Positions 32,368 through 39,923 are shown, counted from the first letter of the stretch. The stretch is 45,948 bases of DNA from CATZDY01 sp045599035 (GCA_045599035.1 JAZRVI010000016.1:1-45948), one strand, 5' to 3'. Notes: generated from the sequence alone by a model not told the origin. Numbers and translations are program-made.

Positions 32368-33600
32368 ATGAATGAAAGCTTGCTTCCCGATTCTTTGCTG
32401 CTCTATCGTCAATTACAAGAGCCTCTGCTTTCCCTGCAAAGGCTGCTGCAGCTTTTGGCTCAACCCGATCCGGCCTTGACCGAGCTTAATCGGGCTTACT
32501 TTAATTTTGCCGCCGAAGCCTTGCAAAATAATTGGCCGGAAAGCCTGTACGATTTTATTATAAGCGATCTTAACCCTTTTAGTCAAAACCCGGATCAAAA
32601 AAATCTAGCTGAGGCAGCCCTTTGGGATCTGACAATTTTGCAAAAGTTAGCCCAAATTTCCTGTTCAGAGCTAAAAAAAAGGATTCAGGCCAAATGCCCA
32701 AATCTCAACCCTGCGGCCTGGCCGGAAATTACAGCTGCTCCTGTTTTAGATGCTTGGGATCTCAGTTTGGCTCCTGGCTGGCTGGCCGCCAAAAGGCAGC
32801 AAGTCAAGCTGGCTCTGGCTGATTCTCCCCAAACTGCTTTGGCCGCCCTGCAAAAATTTTATCGGGAAATAGGCTGTGGAATCTTTAATCAATTTGCGGC
32901 TTTTACCTGGGAAAATTCCACTTTGCAGGGTGTGAAACAGCCAGACCCTTTAAAATTGGAAAACTTAATTAATCTGGAAAAAGAACATCAGCAGATCTTG
33001 GCTAATACTGATCGTTTTGTTCAGGGTTTACCGGCTTCTAATTTAATCCTTTATGGAGATCGAGGATCCGGAAAATCCTCGACGGTCAAGGCTTTACTGC
33101 ACCATTATATTCAAGCTGATTTGCGTCTGGTTGAGCTGAGTAATGCTCATCTAGCCGAGCTGCCTCGTCTGATGCGTTATTTGACTCCCTTTAAGCATTA
33201 TTTTATTATTTTTATTGATGATCTTTCTTTTGAAACCACTAATCACCAATATAAATGGCTGAAAACCGCCCTGGAAGGCGGAATAACCAGCCGTCCGGCT
33301 AATATCCTGCTTTATGTGACCTCCAATCGCCGTCATTTAATCCAAGAAAACTTTAAAGCGGACGAAATTCGGCCTCAGGACAGCCTCCAGGAACAAATGT
33401 CTTTGGCAGATCGTTTTGGCCAAACCATTATTTTTACCAATCCCAATCAAAAGGCTTATTTAGAAATTGTGGCTCAACTGGCCGAGCAAGCTGGCTTGCC
33501 CACTCCTCATCCGGAACAGGCTTTGCAGTGGGCTTTGTGGCATAATGGTAATTCCGGCCGCACTGCCCGTCAATTTATTGACCATTTAGTTCAAAAATAA
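32368..33600 (+). CDS. DUF815 family AAA ATPase
   Basis: A 410-residue protein of the DUF815 family: a helical N-terminal half (1-200) and an AAA domain with Walker A GDRGSGKSS (230-238), Walker B FIIFIDDL (279-286), and an arginine-rich sensor region (VTSNRRHLI, DRFGQTIIF). The C-terminal lid ends RTARQFIDHLV. Family members are widespread in bacteria and have no established role, although the fold suggests a chaperone-like or partner-remodelling ATPase. AGGAGG precedes the ATG. It is transcribed alone from the promoter shared with the divergent pepF region. Confidence 0.88.
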   Translation: MNESLLPDSLLLYRQLQEPLLSLQRLLQLLAQPDPALTELNRAYFNFAAEALQNNWPESLYDFIISDLNPFSQNPDQKNLAEAALWDLTILQKLAQISCSELKKRIQAKCPNLNPAAWPEITAAPVLDAWDLSLAPGWLAAKRQQVKLALADSPQTALAALQKFYREIGCGIFNQFAAFTWENSTLQGVKQPDPLKLENLINLEKEHQQILANTDRFVQGLPASNLILYGDRGSGKSSTVKALLHHYIQADLRLVELSNAHLAELPRLMRYLTPFKHYFIIFIDDLSFETTNHQYKWLKTALEGGITSRPANILLYVTSNRRHLIQENFKADEIRPQDSLQEQMSLADRFGQTIIFTNPNQKAYLEIVAQLAEQAGLPTPHPEQALQWALWHNGNSGRTARQFIDHLVQK

Positions 33601-33678
33601 AAATAAGGGTGTCTGCCCGGTTTAATAAGCCTGGGAAGCACCCGTTAACTACTCCGACTTATAGAAAAAGTCAAGAAA

Positions 33679-33742
33679 ACGCCGTGTTTATCGCAATTCA
33701 TCCCGCCACCTATAGAGGTGGGGGATTTCTTGCTCACGGCGT
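33679..33742. repeat. nested palindrome with IS605-end-like hairpin, putP terminator candidate
   Basis: An outer 8-bp inverted repeat (ACGCCGTG at 33679-33686, CACGGCGT at 33735-33742) encloses a hairpin (33700-33710 with 33717-33726) that has one bulged G and sits in a TTCATCCC...GGGAT context, as at 8917-8943. TTTT follows on the minus strand, so it may also end the putP transcript. A weaker GC-rich stem-loop (33607-33643) follows the DUF815 gene. Confidence 0.55.
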
Positions 33743-33759
33743 GTTAAAAATTTTAGTCT

Positions 33760-33785
33760 CGACTGTTATTAACGACTGTTATTAA
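33760..33785. repeat. 13-bp tandem duplication at the putP stop codon
   Basis: CGACTGTTATTAA occurs twice in direct tandem (33760-33772 and 33773-33785). The duplication creates the present putP stop codon (33769-33771). With a single unit the protein would end NNSRD. Confidence 0.9.
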
Positions 33786-35313
33786 CCATAGTCAAAACTT
33801 GATCAAATTCTTTTTCAATTTCTTTACTGGGAGGACTGGTCAACAAGCTGACCACTACAATCAAGATGGCCGAAATAATAAAGGAGGGCAGCAATTCATA
33901 AATGCCCCAGGCTCCGCCCAAACTGGAAATAGCAAATTTCCAAATAAAGACCATGGCTCCGCCGCTGACCATACCGGCCAAAGCTCCCCATGCATTGGAA
34001 CGCTTCCAGAACAAAGAGAATAAAACCACCGGTCCAAAGGCGGCTCCAAAACCGGCCCAGGCAAAGGAAACGATTTCAAAAATGGAGCTGCTGGGATCCC
34101 TGGCAATGAACATGGCAATCAAAGCAATAACAATTACCACAAATCTGGCCGTTAAGATAGTTCCCCGTTCCGAAAGATTAATTTTAAAGGTTCCCCGGAA
34201 AATGTTTTCCGAAACGCTGGAAGAAGCCGCCAAAAGCTGAGAGTCAGCCGTTGACATACTGGCTGCCATAATTCCAGCCAAAATGACTCCGGCTATCAAG
34301 GCCGGGAAGACACCATAGCTTCCGATTAAGTTGGCAATTACTACAATAATTTGTTCTGGGTCCTGCAAGGCTTCGATAACTCCGTTTTGAACCATCCCAT
34401 AACCAATTACTCCAATAAAGGTGGCAACAGCCAAAGCGATGATTACCCAGATGGAAGCCACCCGCCGGGAAATCTTAACCTGGCTGGGAGAATTGATTCC
34501 CATAAACCGTAACAGAATTTGGGGCATTCCAAAATAACCCAGGCCCCAGGCCATAGTGGAAACAATAGCCAGCCAACCATAGGTTCCCGCAGAATTGTTT
34601 GCCGAATCATAGCCTTGGAACAAATTCAAATAACCCGGTAATTCATTAGCATAATCAATAGTTTGTCCCAAACCGCCGACCATGCTTAAACCAAAGAATA
34701 AAACTACCAAAATAGCGATGGTCATAACAATACTTTGCACCAGGTCAGTAGTACAAACCGCCAAAAATCCCCCTAAAACCGTGTACAAAATAATAATGAA
34801 TGCTCCAATGACCACCCCGGTAAAATAATCCAGACCCACAAAGGCGTTGAATAATTTGCCGCAAGTCGAAAACCCGGAAGCTACATATGGCACAAAGAAA
34901 ATAATGATAACCAGAGCAGCAATAAACATTAAAATGTTTTTCTGGTCATGATACCGCCGGGAAAAATAGTCCGGCAAGGTAATGGAGTTGCCGGCAACCT
35001 GGGTATAGCACCGCAGGCGTTTGGCCACAAACAACCAGTTTAAATATGTACCTACAGCTAAACCAATTGCCGTCCAGCCAGCTTCGGCGATCCCGCAAGC
35101 GTAAGCCAGGCCGGGCAGCCCCATGAGCAGCCATCCGCTCATATCGGAAGCTTCCGCACTCATGGCAGCCACCAAAGGATGCAGCTTCCTTCCACCCAGA
35201 TAAAAGTCGTTGATATTGCCAGAGCTTTTTTTGGAATAAATAATTCCAATGTCAATGATTACTATTAAGTAAGCAATAATAGCAATCGTAGTGCAAATAA
35301 GTGACGAGTCCAT
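33769..35313 (-). CDS. putP: sodium/proline symporter (SSS family)
   Basis: Imports proline with sodium. From the ATG at 35313 it has 514 residues and about 13 membrane helices. Family marks are the N-terminal DFYLGGRKLHPLVAAMSAEASDMSGWLLMGLPG segment (sodium site region), the TLPDYFSRRY loop and GYFGMPQILLRFM. The frame opens 16 codons upstream, but GGAGGAG precedes the ATG at 35313. A good promoter lies at 35366-35394. The C-terminus (LTMVNNSR) has been shortened by one residue by a 13-bp tandem duplication that introduced the stop. It stands alone. Confidence 0.95.
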   Translation of the reverse strand: MDSSLICTTIAIIAYLIVIIDIGIIYSKKSSGNINDFYLGGRKLHPLVAAMSAEASDMSGWLLMGLPGLAYACGIAEAGWTAIGLAVGTYLNWLFVAKRLRCYTQVAGNSITLPDYFSRRYHDQKNILMFIAALVIIIFFVPYVASGFSTCGKLFNAFVGLDYFTGVVIGAFIIILYTVLGGFLAVCTTDLVQSIVMTIAILVVLFFGLSMVGGLGQTIDYANELPGYLNLFQGYDSANNSAGTYGWLAIVSTMAWGLGYFGMPQILLRFMGINSPSQVKISRRVASIWVIIALAVATFIGVIGYGMVQNGVIEALQDPEQIIVVIANLIGSYGVFPALIAGVILAGIMAASMSTADSQLLAASSSVSENIFRGTFKINLSERGTILTARFVVIVIALIAMFIARDPSSSIFEIVSFAWAGFGAAFGPVVLFSLFWKRSNAWGALAGMVSGGAMVFIWKFAISSLGGAWGIYELLPSFIISAILIVVVSLLTSPPSKEIEKEFDQVLTMVNNSR

Positions 35314-35365
35314 TCTTACATCTCCTCCGTTTTTATTGCTTTGCTTTTTCTGCAAAAACATTGTG

Positions 35366-35394
35366 ATTATATCATATTTTTCACCTGATTACAA
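35366..35394 (-). promoter_or_regulatory. sigma-A promoter of putP
   Basis: On the minus strand TTGTAA (35389-35394) and a perfect TATAAT (35366-35371) are 17 bases apart, 53 bases upstream of the putP ATG. Confidence 0.78.
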
Positions 35395-35430
35395 TGCAGA
35401 TAAAATATTTTTCCTCCCCAACATTGTAAC

Positions 35431-35664
35431 GCTGCACTGCAAACAGTGAAGCTGTTGCAAAATATATTAACGAGCAAAGAAGAAAGGAGCTTAAACATGG
35501 TTAAACACAGAGGCTGTCGTTACCGGATATATCCAAATACAGCTCAAAGCGAGCTTATCATTAAAACAATAGGGCATTCTCGTTTTGTATATAACCGTAT
35601 ACTAGCTGAAAGCAAAACTTCTTATTAGCAGGGAAAGCGATTTACAAGCATAAATTCCTTATAA
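35431..35664 (+). mobile_element. tnpB: IS605-type relic: left-end-like hairpin and tnpB 5' fragment
   Basis: An imperfect hairpin (35431-35452: GCT-CACTG...CAGTG-AGC) is followed by AAGGAG and an ATG at 35497. It encodes the TnpB N-terminus (MVKHRGCRYRIYPNTAQ, then TIGHSRFVYNRILAES), which in IS605-family proteins forms the first helix-turn-helix region. A TAG at 35626 stops it after 43 codons; a few more family-like residues (QGKRFTSINSL) follow before similarity is lost at about 35664. The RuvC catalytic part is absent, so it cannot be active. It borders the tail-fibre cassette. Confidence 0.75.
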
Positions 35665-35674
35665 GCAAAAAAAC

Positions 35675-35708
35675 AAGCCGTTCACTTGATCAAGAAGGTG
35701 AACGGCTT
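35675..35708 (-). terminator. strong terminator of the tail-fibre cassette
   Basis: An 11-bp stem (35675-35685 with 35698-35708) is followed on the minus strand by a T-run (GTTTTTTTG). ATTTTTAG follows on the plus strand, so it may act both ways. Confidence 0.88.
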
Positions 35709-35714
35709 ATTTTT

Positions 35715-35740
35715 AGTTAAACAGCTAAGTTAAACAGCTA
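35715..35740. repeat. 13-bp tandem duplication at a stop codon
   Basis: AGTTAAACAGCTA occurs twice in direct tandem (35715-35727 and 35728-35740), spanning the stop codon (35730-35732) of the last cassette gene. Confidence 0.9.
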
Positions 35741-35996
35741 ACTGAGATAAAATCTGCTGTACTTTTTCAGAAATAGAAACAGTTAGTTGTTCCAAGGCTT
35801 TATTATTATAAAAGATTCTCCCTTGGCCATAATCGACTATTTTATGTCCCTTCCAAGCTGGAAACCCGTTTTGGCAATCAATCCTGGTGGGAATGATTTT
35901 TCCTTTGGCATAACGCCGGGCGGTATGCACCTCTTGGACACAATGCAAAATTCCGTTTTGATCCCGATAAGCATAATTCATAAATTGATTGCCCAC
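35730..35996 (-). CDS. hypothetical protein of the tail-fibre cassette
   Basis: An 88-residue protein starting with GTG directly after the stop codon of the lectin-like gene (TAG then GTG), so translation is coupled; an ATG five codons later is an alternative. The sequence (YAYRDQNGILHCVQEVHTARRYAKGKIIPTRIDCQNGFPAWKGH...) has no family I recognise. The C-terminal third is an amphipathic helix (LEQLTVSISEKVQQILSQL). Its place after a receptor-binding-type protein suggests a fibre assembly or accessory role, but it has no resemblance to known fibre chaperones that I can see. Confidence 0.65.
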   Translation of the reverse strand: MGNQFMNYAYRDQNGILHCVQEVHTARRYAKGKIIPTRIDCQNGFPAWKGHKIVDYGQGRIFYNNKALEQLTVSISEKVQQILSQLAV

Positions 35997-37025
35997 CTAA
36001 ACCTGTCCATAGTAAACCGAACGAAATTTGCCCAAACTGCCATTTTGACTAAAATCCAGAAAATTGATTCCGGCTCCGGCTCCATCAGTACAGCCTCCGC
36101 CCCGTCTGCCCCATATTTCGGAGTCTGAATTATTGATCCGAATTATTTCATTGCCATATAAGTTGACAGAAGAATGAGCCGGGTACAGCATTAAGGCTTT
36201 CAAGTATTCCGGAAGGCTTAATTCGTTGGCCACCGTCATATTTTTAAAAAGACAGCTTCGAGAACTGTTGCTGGCCGAGCCGATGGAGGTGCTGATTTGC
36301 CAAAGATTATTTTGATAGTCCAGTTTTAAACTGTCTGGAGAACCTGGTTCCACAAACTCATTGTTTGAATTTAAAGCCTGCCAATAAATTGAACTGCTGC
36401 CCTGCCCTACTGCGTTTAAAACTGAATCCGCATTAGGAATAAATTGCAGCTCTCCGCTGACTATCCGTAAACCACCCACCCATTCCGCAGCAACTCCGGC
36501 CAAATCAGTAATACCTCCATCGGCTGAATGGTTGTGGTTCCAGGTAATTGGTCCGCTTCCGGTCAGGGTTCGTCCGCTTGTGCCAGCAGCCAAGCCCGCC
36601 TCCTGGGGATAGTTATAATCAAAACCATTGCTGCTGTTGCCATGAGGAGGCGTGGACTGGCTGTAGGAATATAAAGCCAAAGCTCCCCACAAAGCAGTCG
36701 GAGTCAACCCCCAAAGACTGCCCTTATTGCGGCAGTAATTTACCGCTGAGTCAAAGCTGACTACCGCTGGATCTTCCAAAGGCAGGCTATAGGCTCGACT
36801 GTTTTTGACTACATTGGGATATTTGGAAATATAAATGGTATTAATTTCAGCATTTTCCACCAGAAAAGCGGGATGAGTGTTGTTGGATAAAGCTGCACAA
36901 AGATCCTGGCTGGAGCATTTTTCCCAAATTACCATGATTGAAGGTAAGTCCAAATCATCCAAAATAACGGTCTCTGCTCCTCCCGTCAAAGCTTCCACCG
37001 CATTTTTTAAATCCTCAAAGGGCAT
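35997..37025 (-). CDS. tail-associated protein with C-type-lectin/FGE-like fold
   Basis: A 342-residue protein. The centre and C-terminus have the signature of the formylglycine-generating-enzyme/C-type-lectin fold: SAVNYCRNKGSLWGLTPTALWGALAL, TWNHNHSADGGITDLAGVAAEWVGGL, and the ending SEIWGRRGGGCTDGAGAGINFLDFSQN...KFRSVYYG. This ending strongly resembles the variable region of proteins diversified by diversity-generating retroelements in phage tails. No reverse transcriptase or template repeat lies in the window. Function is most likely receptor or ligand binding at the tip of a tail fibre. ATG at 37025 has AAGAGG seven bases upstream. It is gene seven of eight in the cassette. Confidence 0.75.
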   Translation of the reverse strand: MPFEDLKNAVEALTGGAETVILDDLDLPSIMVIWEKCSSQDLCAALSNNTHPAFLVENAEINTIYISKYPNVVKNSRAYSLPLEDPAVVSFDSAVNYCRNKGSLWGLTPTALWGALALYSYSQSTPPHGNSSNGFDYNYPQEAGLAAGTSGRTLTGSGPITWNHNHSADGGITDLAGVAAEWVGGLRIVSGELQFIPNADSVLNAVGQGSSSIYWQALNSNNEFVEPGSPDSLKLDYQNNLWQISTSIGSASNSSRSCLFKNMTVANELSLPEYLKALMLYPAHSSVNLYGNEIIRINNSDSEIWGRRGGGCTDGAGAGINFLDFSQNGSLGKFRSVYYGQV

Positions 37026-37040
37026 AAACAATCCTCTTTT

Positions 37041-37208
37041 CTAAAGCCAAAACCAGGCTTTTTTCTTGGTTTTTCGGGCTTCTTTAGTTTTAGCCGCAAT
37101 ACATTCCACCATTTCCCTCTGTTCCGCTTTGTTGTAATCCGCCCGGAAATCAAAAGCGACCCGAAGTTCGTCTTCGAGTCGCTGAGCTGATTTTATTTTC
37201 AGGTTCAT
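37041..37208 (-). CDS. small basic protein of the tail cassette
   Basis: A 55-residue lysine- and arginine-rich protein (MNLKIKSAQRLEDELRVAF...KTKEARKTKKKAWFWL). Its ATG overlaps the stop codon of the preceding 52-residue gene (ATGA), and it ends 16 bases before the lectin-like gene start, so it fits the operon exactly. Helical and amphipathic in its middle. Small ORFs of this type occur next to tail-fibre genes of Bacillota phages, without known function. Confidence 0.6.
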   Translation of the reverse strand: MNLKIKSAQRLEDELRVAFDFRADYNKAEQREMVECIAAKTKEARKTKKKAWFWL

Positions 37209-37363
37209 ACTTCCTGCCACTGCCCTTCGGCATATTTATAGCCTACCAGGCTGTCATCAAATTCAGCCAAAGGCACCAAATTAGCAGAATTCCGAGGCTC
37301 CGAAAAATCATTGATGGCCTTGCAGACCTGATTTTCATCCAGTTCTGCATAGTAGTACCGCAC
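37205..37363 (-). CDS. small XkdX/XkdW-like phage protein
   Basis: A 52-residue protein with a GTG start and AGGAGGTGA ahead of it. The sequence RYYYAELDENQVCKAINDFSE...LVPLAEFDDSLVGYKYAEGQWQEV has the pattern of short proteins found beside tail-fibre genes in Bacillota prophages (a YYAELD start, a VGYKY...W end). It overlaps the next gene by four bases and starts 13 bases after the preceding tail gene. Confidence 0.65.
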   Translation of the reverse strand: MRYYYAELDENQVCKAINDFSEPRNSANLVPLAEFDDSLVGYKYAEGQWQEV

Positions 37364-37375
37364 CGGCTTCACCTC

Positions 37376-37765
37376 CTAATAAAACTCTATAACCTGCCAG
37401 CTAAAAGTATAAGAAGTATTGCTATATCCTTTTGCCACCATGGATGAAGTCGTAAGGCTGTCCAGATAAAGCAACTTAGCATCATAAGTACCTTTGGGAA
37501 CAAACCCCCCGTCCAGCAAAACCAAACACTTGTCCAGACTTGTCAGGGCGGTGGGAAAATTAATGGTTGCTCCATTGCTGTTGTTCATGGTGGCCGTACC
37601 TCTTTGAATTCTTCTCACCACGCTGGCTCCGTTGGCCAAAAGATATTTCAGACCGGCAAATAAGCTGGACGGAGTATTGGAAGCCAAATCCGTGGAGCTG
37701 CCCAATTCTGTTGCTACTGCATCCAGGGTAGTTTTATCCGCAAGATCAATACTTACTGTAGCCAA
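37376..37765 (-). CDS. phage tail-fibre-like protein
   Basis: A 129-residue protein with a TTG start behind GGAGG. The N-terminal half (SIDLADKTTLDAVATELGSSTDLASNTPSSLFAGLKYLLANG) is a helical stretch like those that join fibre trimers, and the rest is predicted beta (VVRRIQRGTATMNNSNGATINFP, CLVLLDGGFVPKGTYDAKLLYLDSL), typical of tail-fibre and collar-like receptor domains. Part of the minus-strand cassette with 10-20 base gaps. Confidence 0.72.
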   Translation of the reverse strand: MATVSIDLADKTTLDAVATELGSSTDLASNTPSSLFAGLKYLLANGASVVRRIQRGTATMNNSNGATINFPTALTSLDKCLVLLDGGFVPKGTYDAKLLYLDSLTTSSMVAKGYSNTSYTFSWQVIEFY

Positions 37766-37777
37766 AATTTTTCCTCC

Positions 37778-38089
37778 TTATTCCCCGTTATCATAAGTAA
37801 CCCGCAAAATACCGTTTGTAATGGACAAGCTCAAACCGCTGTCCGCAATATTGCCACCGGCAGTCAGACTGGCTAAATTTCCGGCTGTATATTGACTGGG
37901 CTTGACTATTTTATCGTCAAAGGAGCGTTTATAATAACAAAAATACTGAGCCTGAAACATTTCCAGCTCTCGATTTTCATAAATCCCCTGTTCAAGATTA
38001 TTCAGGTGGGTTTGATCAACCGGGGTTCCTTCCTGAATTACAGTAGTTCCGGACATTACCCGATCTGTCCAAACCGTTTGATTATACAC
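37778..38089 (-). CDS. phage structural protein
   Basis: A 103-residue protein with a GTG start and GGAGG. The N-terminal VIQEGTPVDQTHLNNLEQGIYENREL segment is a recurrent attachment-type motif of phage tail and baseplate proteins (a TPVDATHLNNIEQGI pattern), followed by a short beta-rich part. It probably links the fibre proteins to the tail. It lies between the two larger tail genes and the fibre genes. Confidence 0.72.
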   Translation of the reverse strand: MYNQTVWTDRVMSGTTVIQEGTPVDQTHLNNLEQGIYENRELEMFQAQYFCYYKRSFDDKIVKPSQYTAGNLASLTAGGNIADSGLSLSITNGILRVTYDNGE

Positions 38090-38107
38090 AAAAGATTCCT
38101 CCTTTAT

Positions 38108-38737
38108 CTAAGCCGCCAGCCAAATTCCGTGATAAGCATTACCTGCGGGCACAAAGGCCAAGGTATAAGTTTTATTGGCAGCAAAAATTGGAATAGCTGG
38201 ACTCCAGCTGACCGAGCCAGGCACCGTAACTTCTGGAACCTGAGAACCGGTTTTAAATTGCAGCAAATATTCAGTGCTTTGATCCGCTGCGGCCGGAGCG
38301 AAGCTCAAGTTAACTGCAAGCACCTGATTGGTAAATTGATACATCACATTGGCTGCCAATTGCAAATTGATTTCGGTACTCACACTGTCTGCCAACAGCA
38401 AATAACCAGAACTGGAGCTTAGATTCAAAGCAGTTTCATTTTCCTGCAAGGTTAAAACCAGGCGTAAATCGGCACTTTGTGTGGCCGTACGGGCAATAGC
38501 CAAAGCCTGCTGTCCGGCCAAATCTCCGGCTGAATCATAAACCCGTATGGCTGTAATCACATTATCCGTTCCAAAAGCGGGCAGATTAATTAAAACCGTT
38601 AAGGTTGCCGCTTGAACGATTTTGCTGTTAATGGTTCCCCGATACCAGTTGCCAGCTATTTGATACTGAACCTGAGCGATTTCTCTTTTTAAAGCTTGTT
38701 GTCGTTTGTTCAAAAATACGCTTTGCCAAAAGCCCAT
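38108..38737 (-). CDS. phage tail fibre protein
   Basis: A 209-residue protein: a helical start (WQSVFLNKRQQALKREIAQVQYQI) and then a predominantly beta body with repeated hydroxyl-rich strands, ending WSPAIPIFAANKTYTLAFVPAGNAYHGIWLAA, a pattern common at the end of Bacillota phage tail proteins. Its ATG overlaps the stop codon of the DUF2612 gene, so the two are coupled. No enzymatic motif is seen. Confidence 0.7.
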   Translation of the reverse strand: MGFWQSVFLNKRQQALKREIAQVQYQIAGNWYRGTINSKIVQAATLTVLINLPAFGTDNVITAIRVYDSAGDLAGQQALAIARTATQSADLRLVLTLQENETALNLSSSSGYLLLADSVSTEINLQLAANVMYQFTNQVLAVNLSFAPAAADQSTEYLLQFKTGSQVPEVTVPGSVSWSPAIPIFAANKTYTLAFVPAGNAYHGIWLAA

Positions 38738-39357
38738 CAGCTCACCTCCTGCTTATTCCCGCAAAATTTTTCTCCGCTTACCAAAGTACCGCACAGCAAA
38801 GGTTCCGGACAAAACCAGTTTAATTCCGCTTGCAGATAGTTTCGGCTATTCAGCATAAAATAATATTTGACAGCTACTCCGGCTGGATGAATCAGGGGCA
38901 TTTCCCCAAAGCTAATCGGCTCTCCTTGTCTGTCCAAAGTCGCAAAGGAAAAAATCAAAGTAGCCGGAAAAGCCGGATCTTCGGAACAGTAAATCTCACT
39001 ATCCGGCCAAAAGGCCTGGAAAGCATGAATAAGCTGATAATAGGTACAGGACGAGGAATTAAGCAAAATCTTGCGTCGCAATAAATTGCGATAATTTGCA
39101 TCATTTAAGCTTGAATTGTTGGGTACAACTGACTTGAGCAGTTTATCTGCTGCCTTGCGGCTTAAATCTACAATATCTCCGATCCCGTCCAATTGCTGAC
39201 CAACAGCCTGGTTTAAGTTTCGCTTGTTCTGCAAATCCTGACAGGCTTGCCAGACTTCCTGCAATTGCCGAGCCAAAGCTTCCAGCAAAACCTCTGTCCG
39301 GGGTTTAGCTCGAAATTGGCTGATTAAATCCCCGTTCAGTTTTTCCTGATAATTCAT
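38737..39357 (-). CDS. DUF2612-like phage tail protein
   Basis: A 206-residue protein similar to DUF2612/YmfQ-type tail proteins that lie between the baseplate and fibre genes. The QAVGQQLDGIGDIVDLSRKAADKLL motif and the RNLLRRKILLNSSSCTYYQLIHAFQAFWP segment are the diagnostic parts. ATG at 39357 has AAAGGA eight bases upstream; the TTG two codons earlier is less likely. It is the first gene of the cassette. Capsid, portal, tape-measure, baseplate, integrase and lysis genes are all absent nearby. Confidence 0.82.
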   Translation of the reverse strand: MNYQEKLNGDLISQFRAKPRTEVLLEALARQLQEVWQACQDLQNKRNLNQAVGQQLDGIGDIVDLSRKAADKLLKSVVPNNSSLNDANYRNLLRRKILLNSSSCTYYQLIHAFQAFWPDSEIYCSEDPAFPATLIFSFATLDRQGEPISFGEMPLIHPAGVAVKYYFMLNSRNYLQAELNWFCPEPLLCGTLVSGEKFCGNKQEVS

Positions 39358-39390
39358 AAACAAAATCCTTTCGTTTGTCGCAGGCGGAAA

Positions 39391-39791
39391 CCCACTCCTC
39401 TTGAGGGGTGGGAGGAGCCTTTTTAAAGCTGTTATCCGTAATCTGCCTCAAATATTGACTTTCCCTAATAATGATTATATAATAATCTTCGGGTCAGCGA
39501 GAAAACTGTTGGATACAGGATGTATCAAAGGCACTCGCTGAAAACATACACTCTTTGTTTTAGGTGACCGTATCGGGGCAATGAATCTGTATCGCATGGG
39601 AATCAACTATCTCTCCGATAGCCAAGTACCGGATACAGTGGCACCTCAGCATATCTGAGATGTCAGGGGCGATGTCAACCGTCCCATGGTGTAACATCAG
39701 CAAGTTTGCTTGCAGCAAAGGTAGGAGACGCAAGTCGTTAACACTACTGGATAGTTACAAGCCCACTCACTTTAGTGGGTGGGTAGTTGAC
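39391..39791 (+). mobile_element. deleted IS200/IS605 element with both end hairpins
   Basis: Two hairpins of the same build flank a tnpB remnant: 39391-39400 with 39403-39412, and 39762-39771 with 39774-39783. Each has a 10-bp stem starting CCCACTC, a T-G wobble at the sixth pair and a TT loop. The right one is followed by TAGTTGAC, much like TAGTTCAC at the two 128-bp relics. It looks like an internally deleted, non-autonomous element of about 400 bp. The left hairpin also falls in the untranslated leader of the minus-strand tail cassette. Confidence 0.72.
39501..39694 (+). pseudogene. tnpB: tnpB remnant (internally deleted, frameshifted)
   Basis: Across two frames this stretch encodes ENCWIQDVSKALAEN, then TLFVLGDRIGAMNLYRMG, and NYLSDSQVPDTVAPQHI, with ISDVRGDVNRPMV before a TAA. 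The first pieces match the stretch leading into the TnpB RuvC strand (WI.DVS..L, TLFVLEDL), and the next piece matches a DRIGAMNLY segment near the TnpB C-terminus. The region between, with the zinc finger and catalytic residues, is missing, and several frameshifts and stops are present. It cannot make an active nuclease. Confidence 0.72.
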
Positions 39792-39879
39792 TCTTTCGCT
39801 CCTTTCTTTTTCCTCTTTTTATTCAAAAAACAATTTTTTAGTTCTCCTTTGATCCCTCCCAGTCCTGCTTTTTAGATTT

Positions 39880-39923
39880 TTTTCAAAATAAAACAGCCGT
39901 CGGTGATCAAACCAGGACGGCTG
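39880..39923 (-). terminator. terminator of the feo operon
   Basis: An 8-bp stem (39894-39901 with 39916-39923) is followed on the minus strand by TGTTTTATTTTG. It lies five bases after the stop codon of the small Cys-rich gene. The stretch 39792-39879 shows no gene. Confidence 0.8.

Noticed and set aside
35640..39400. Diversity-generating retroelement
   Set aside because: The lectin-like protein fits as a target, but no reverse transcriptase, accessory protein or template repeat is in the window.
35431..39791. Complete prophage
   Set aside because: Only tail and fibre-type genes are present; no integrase, terminase, portal, capsid, tape-measure or lysis gene is visible.
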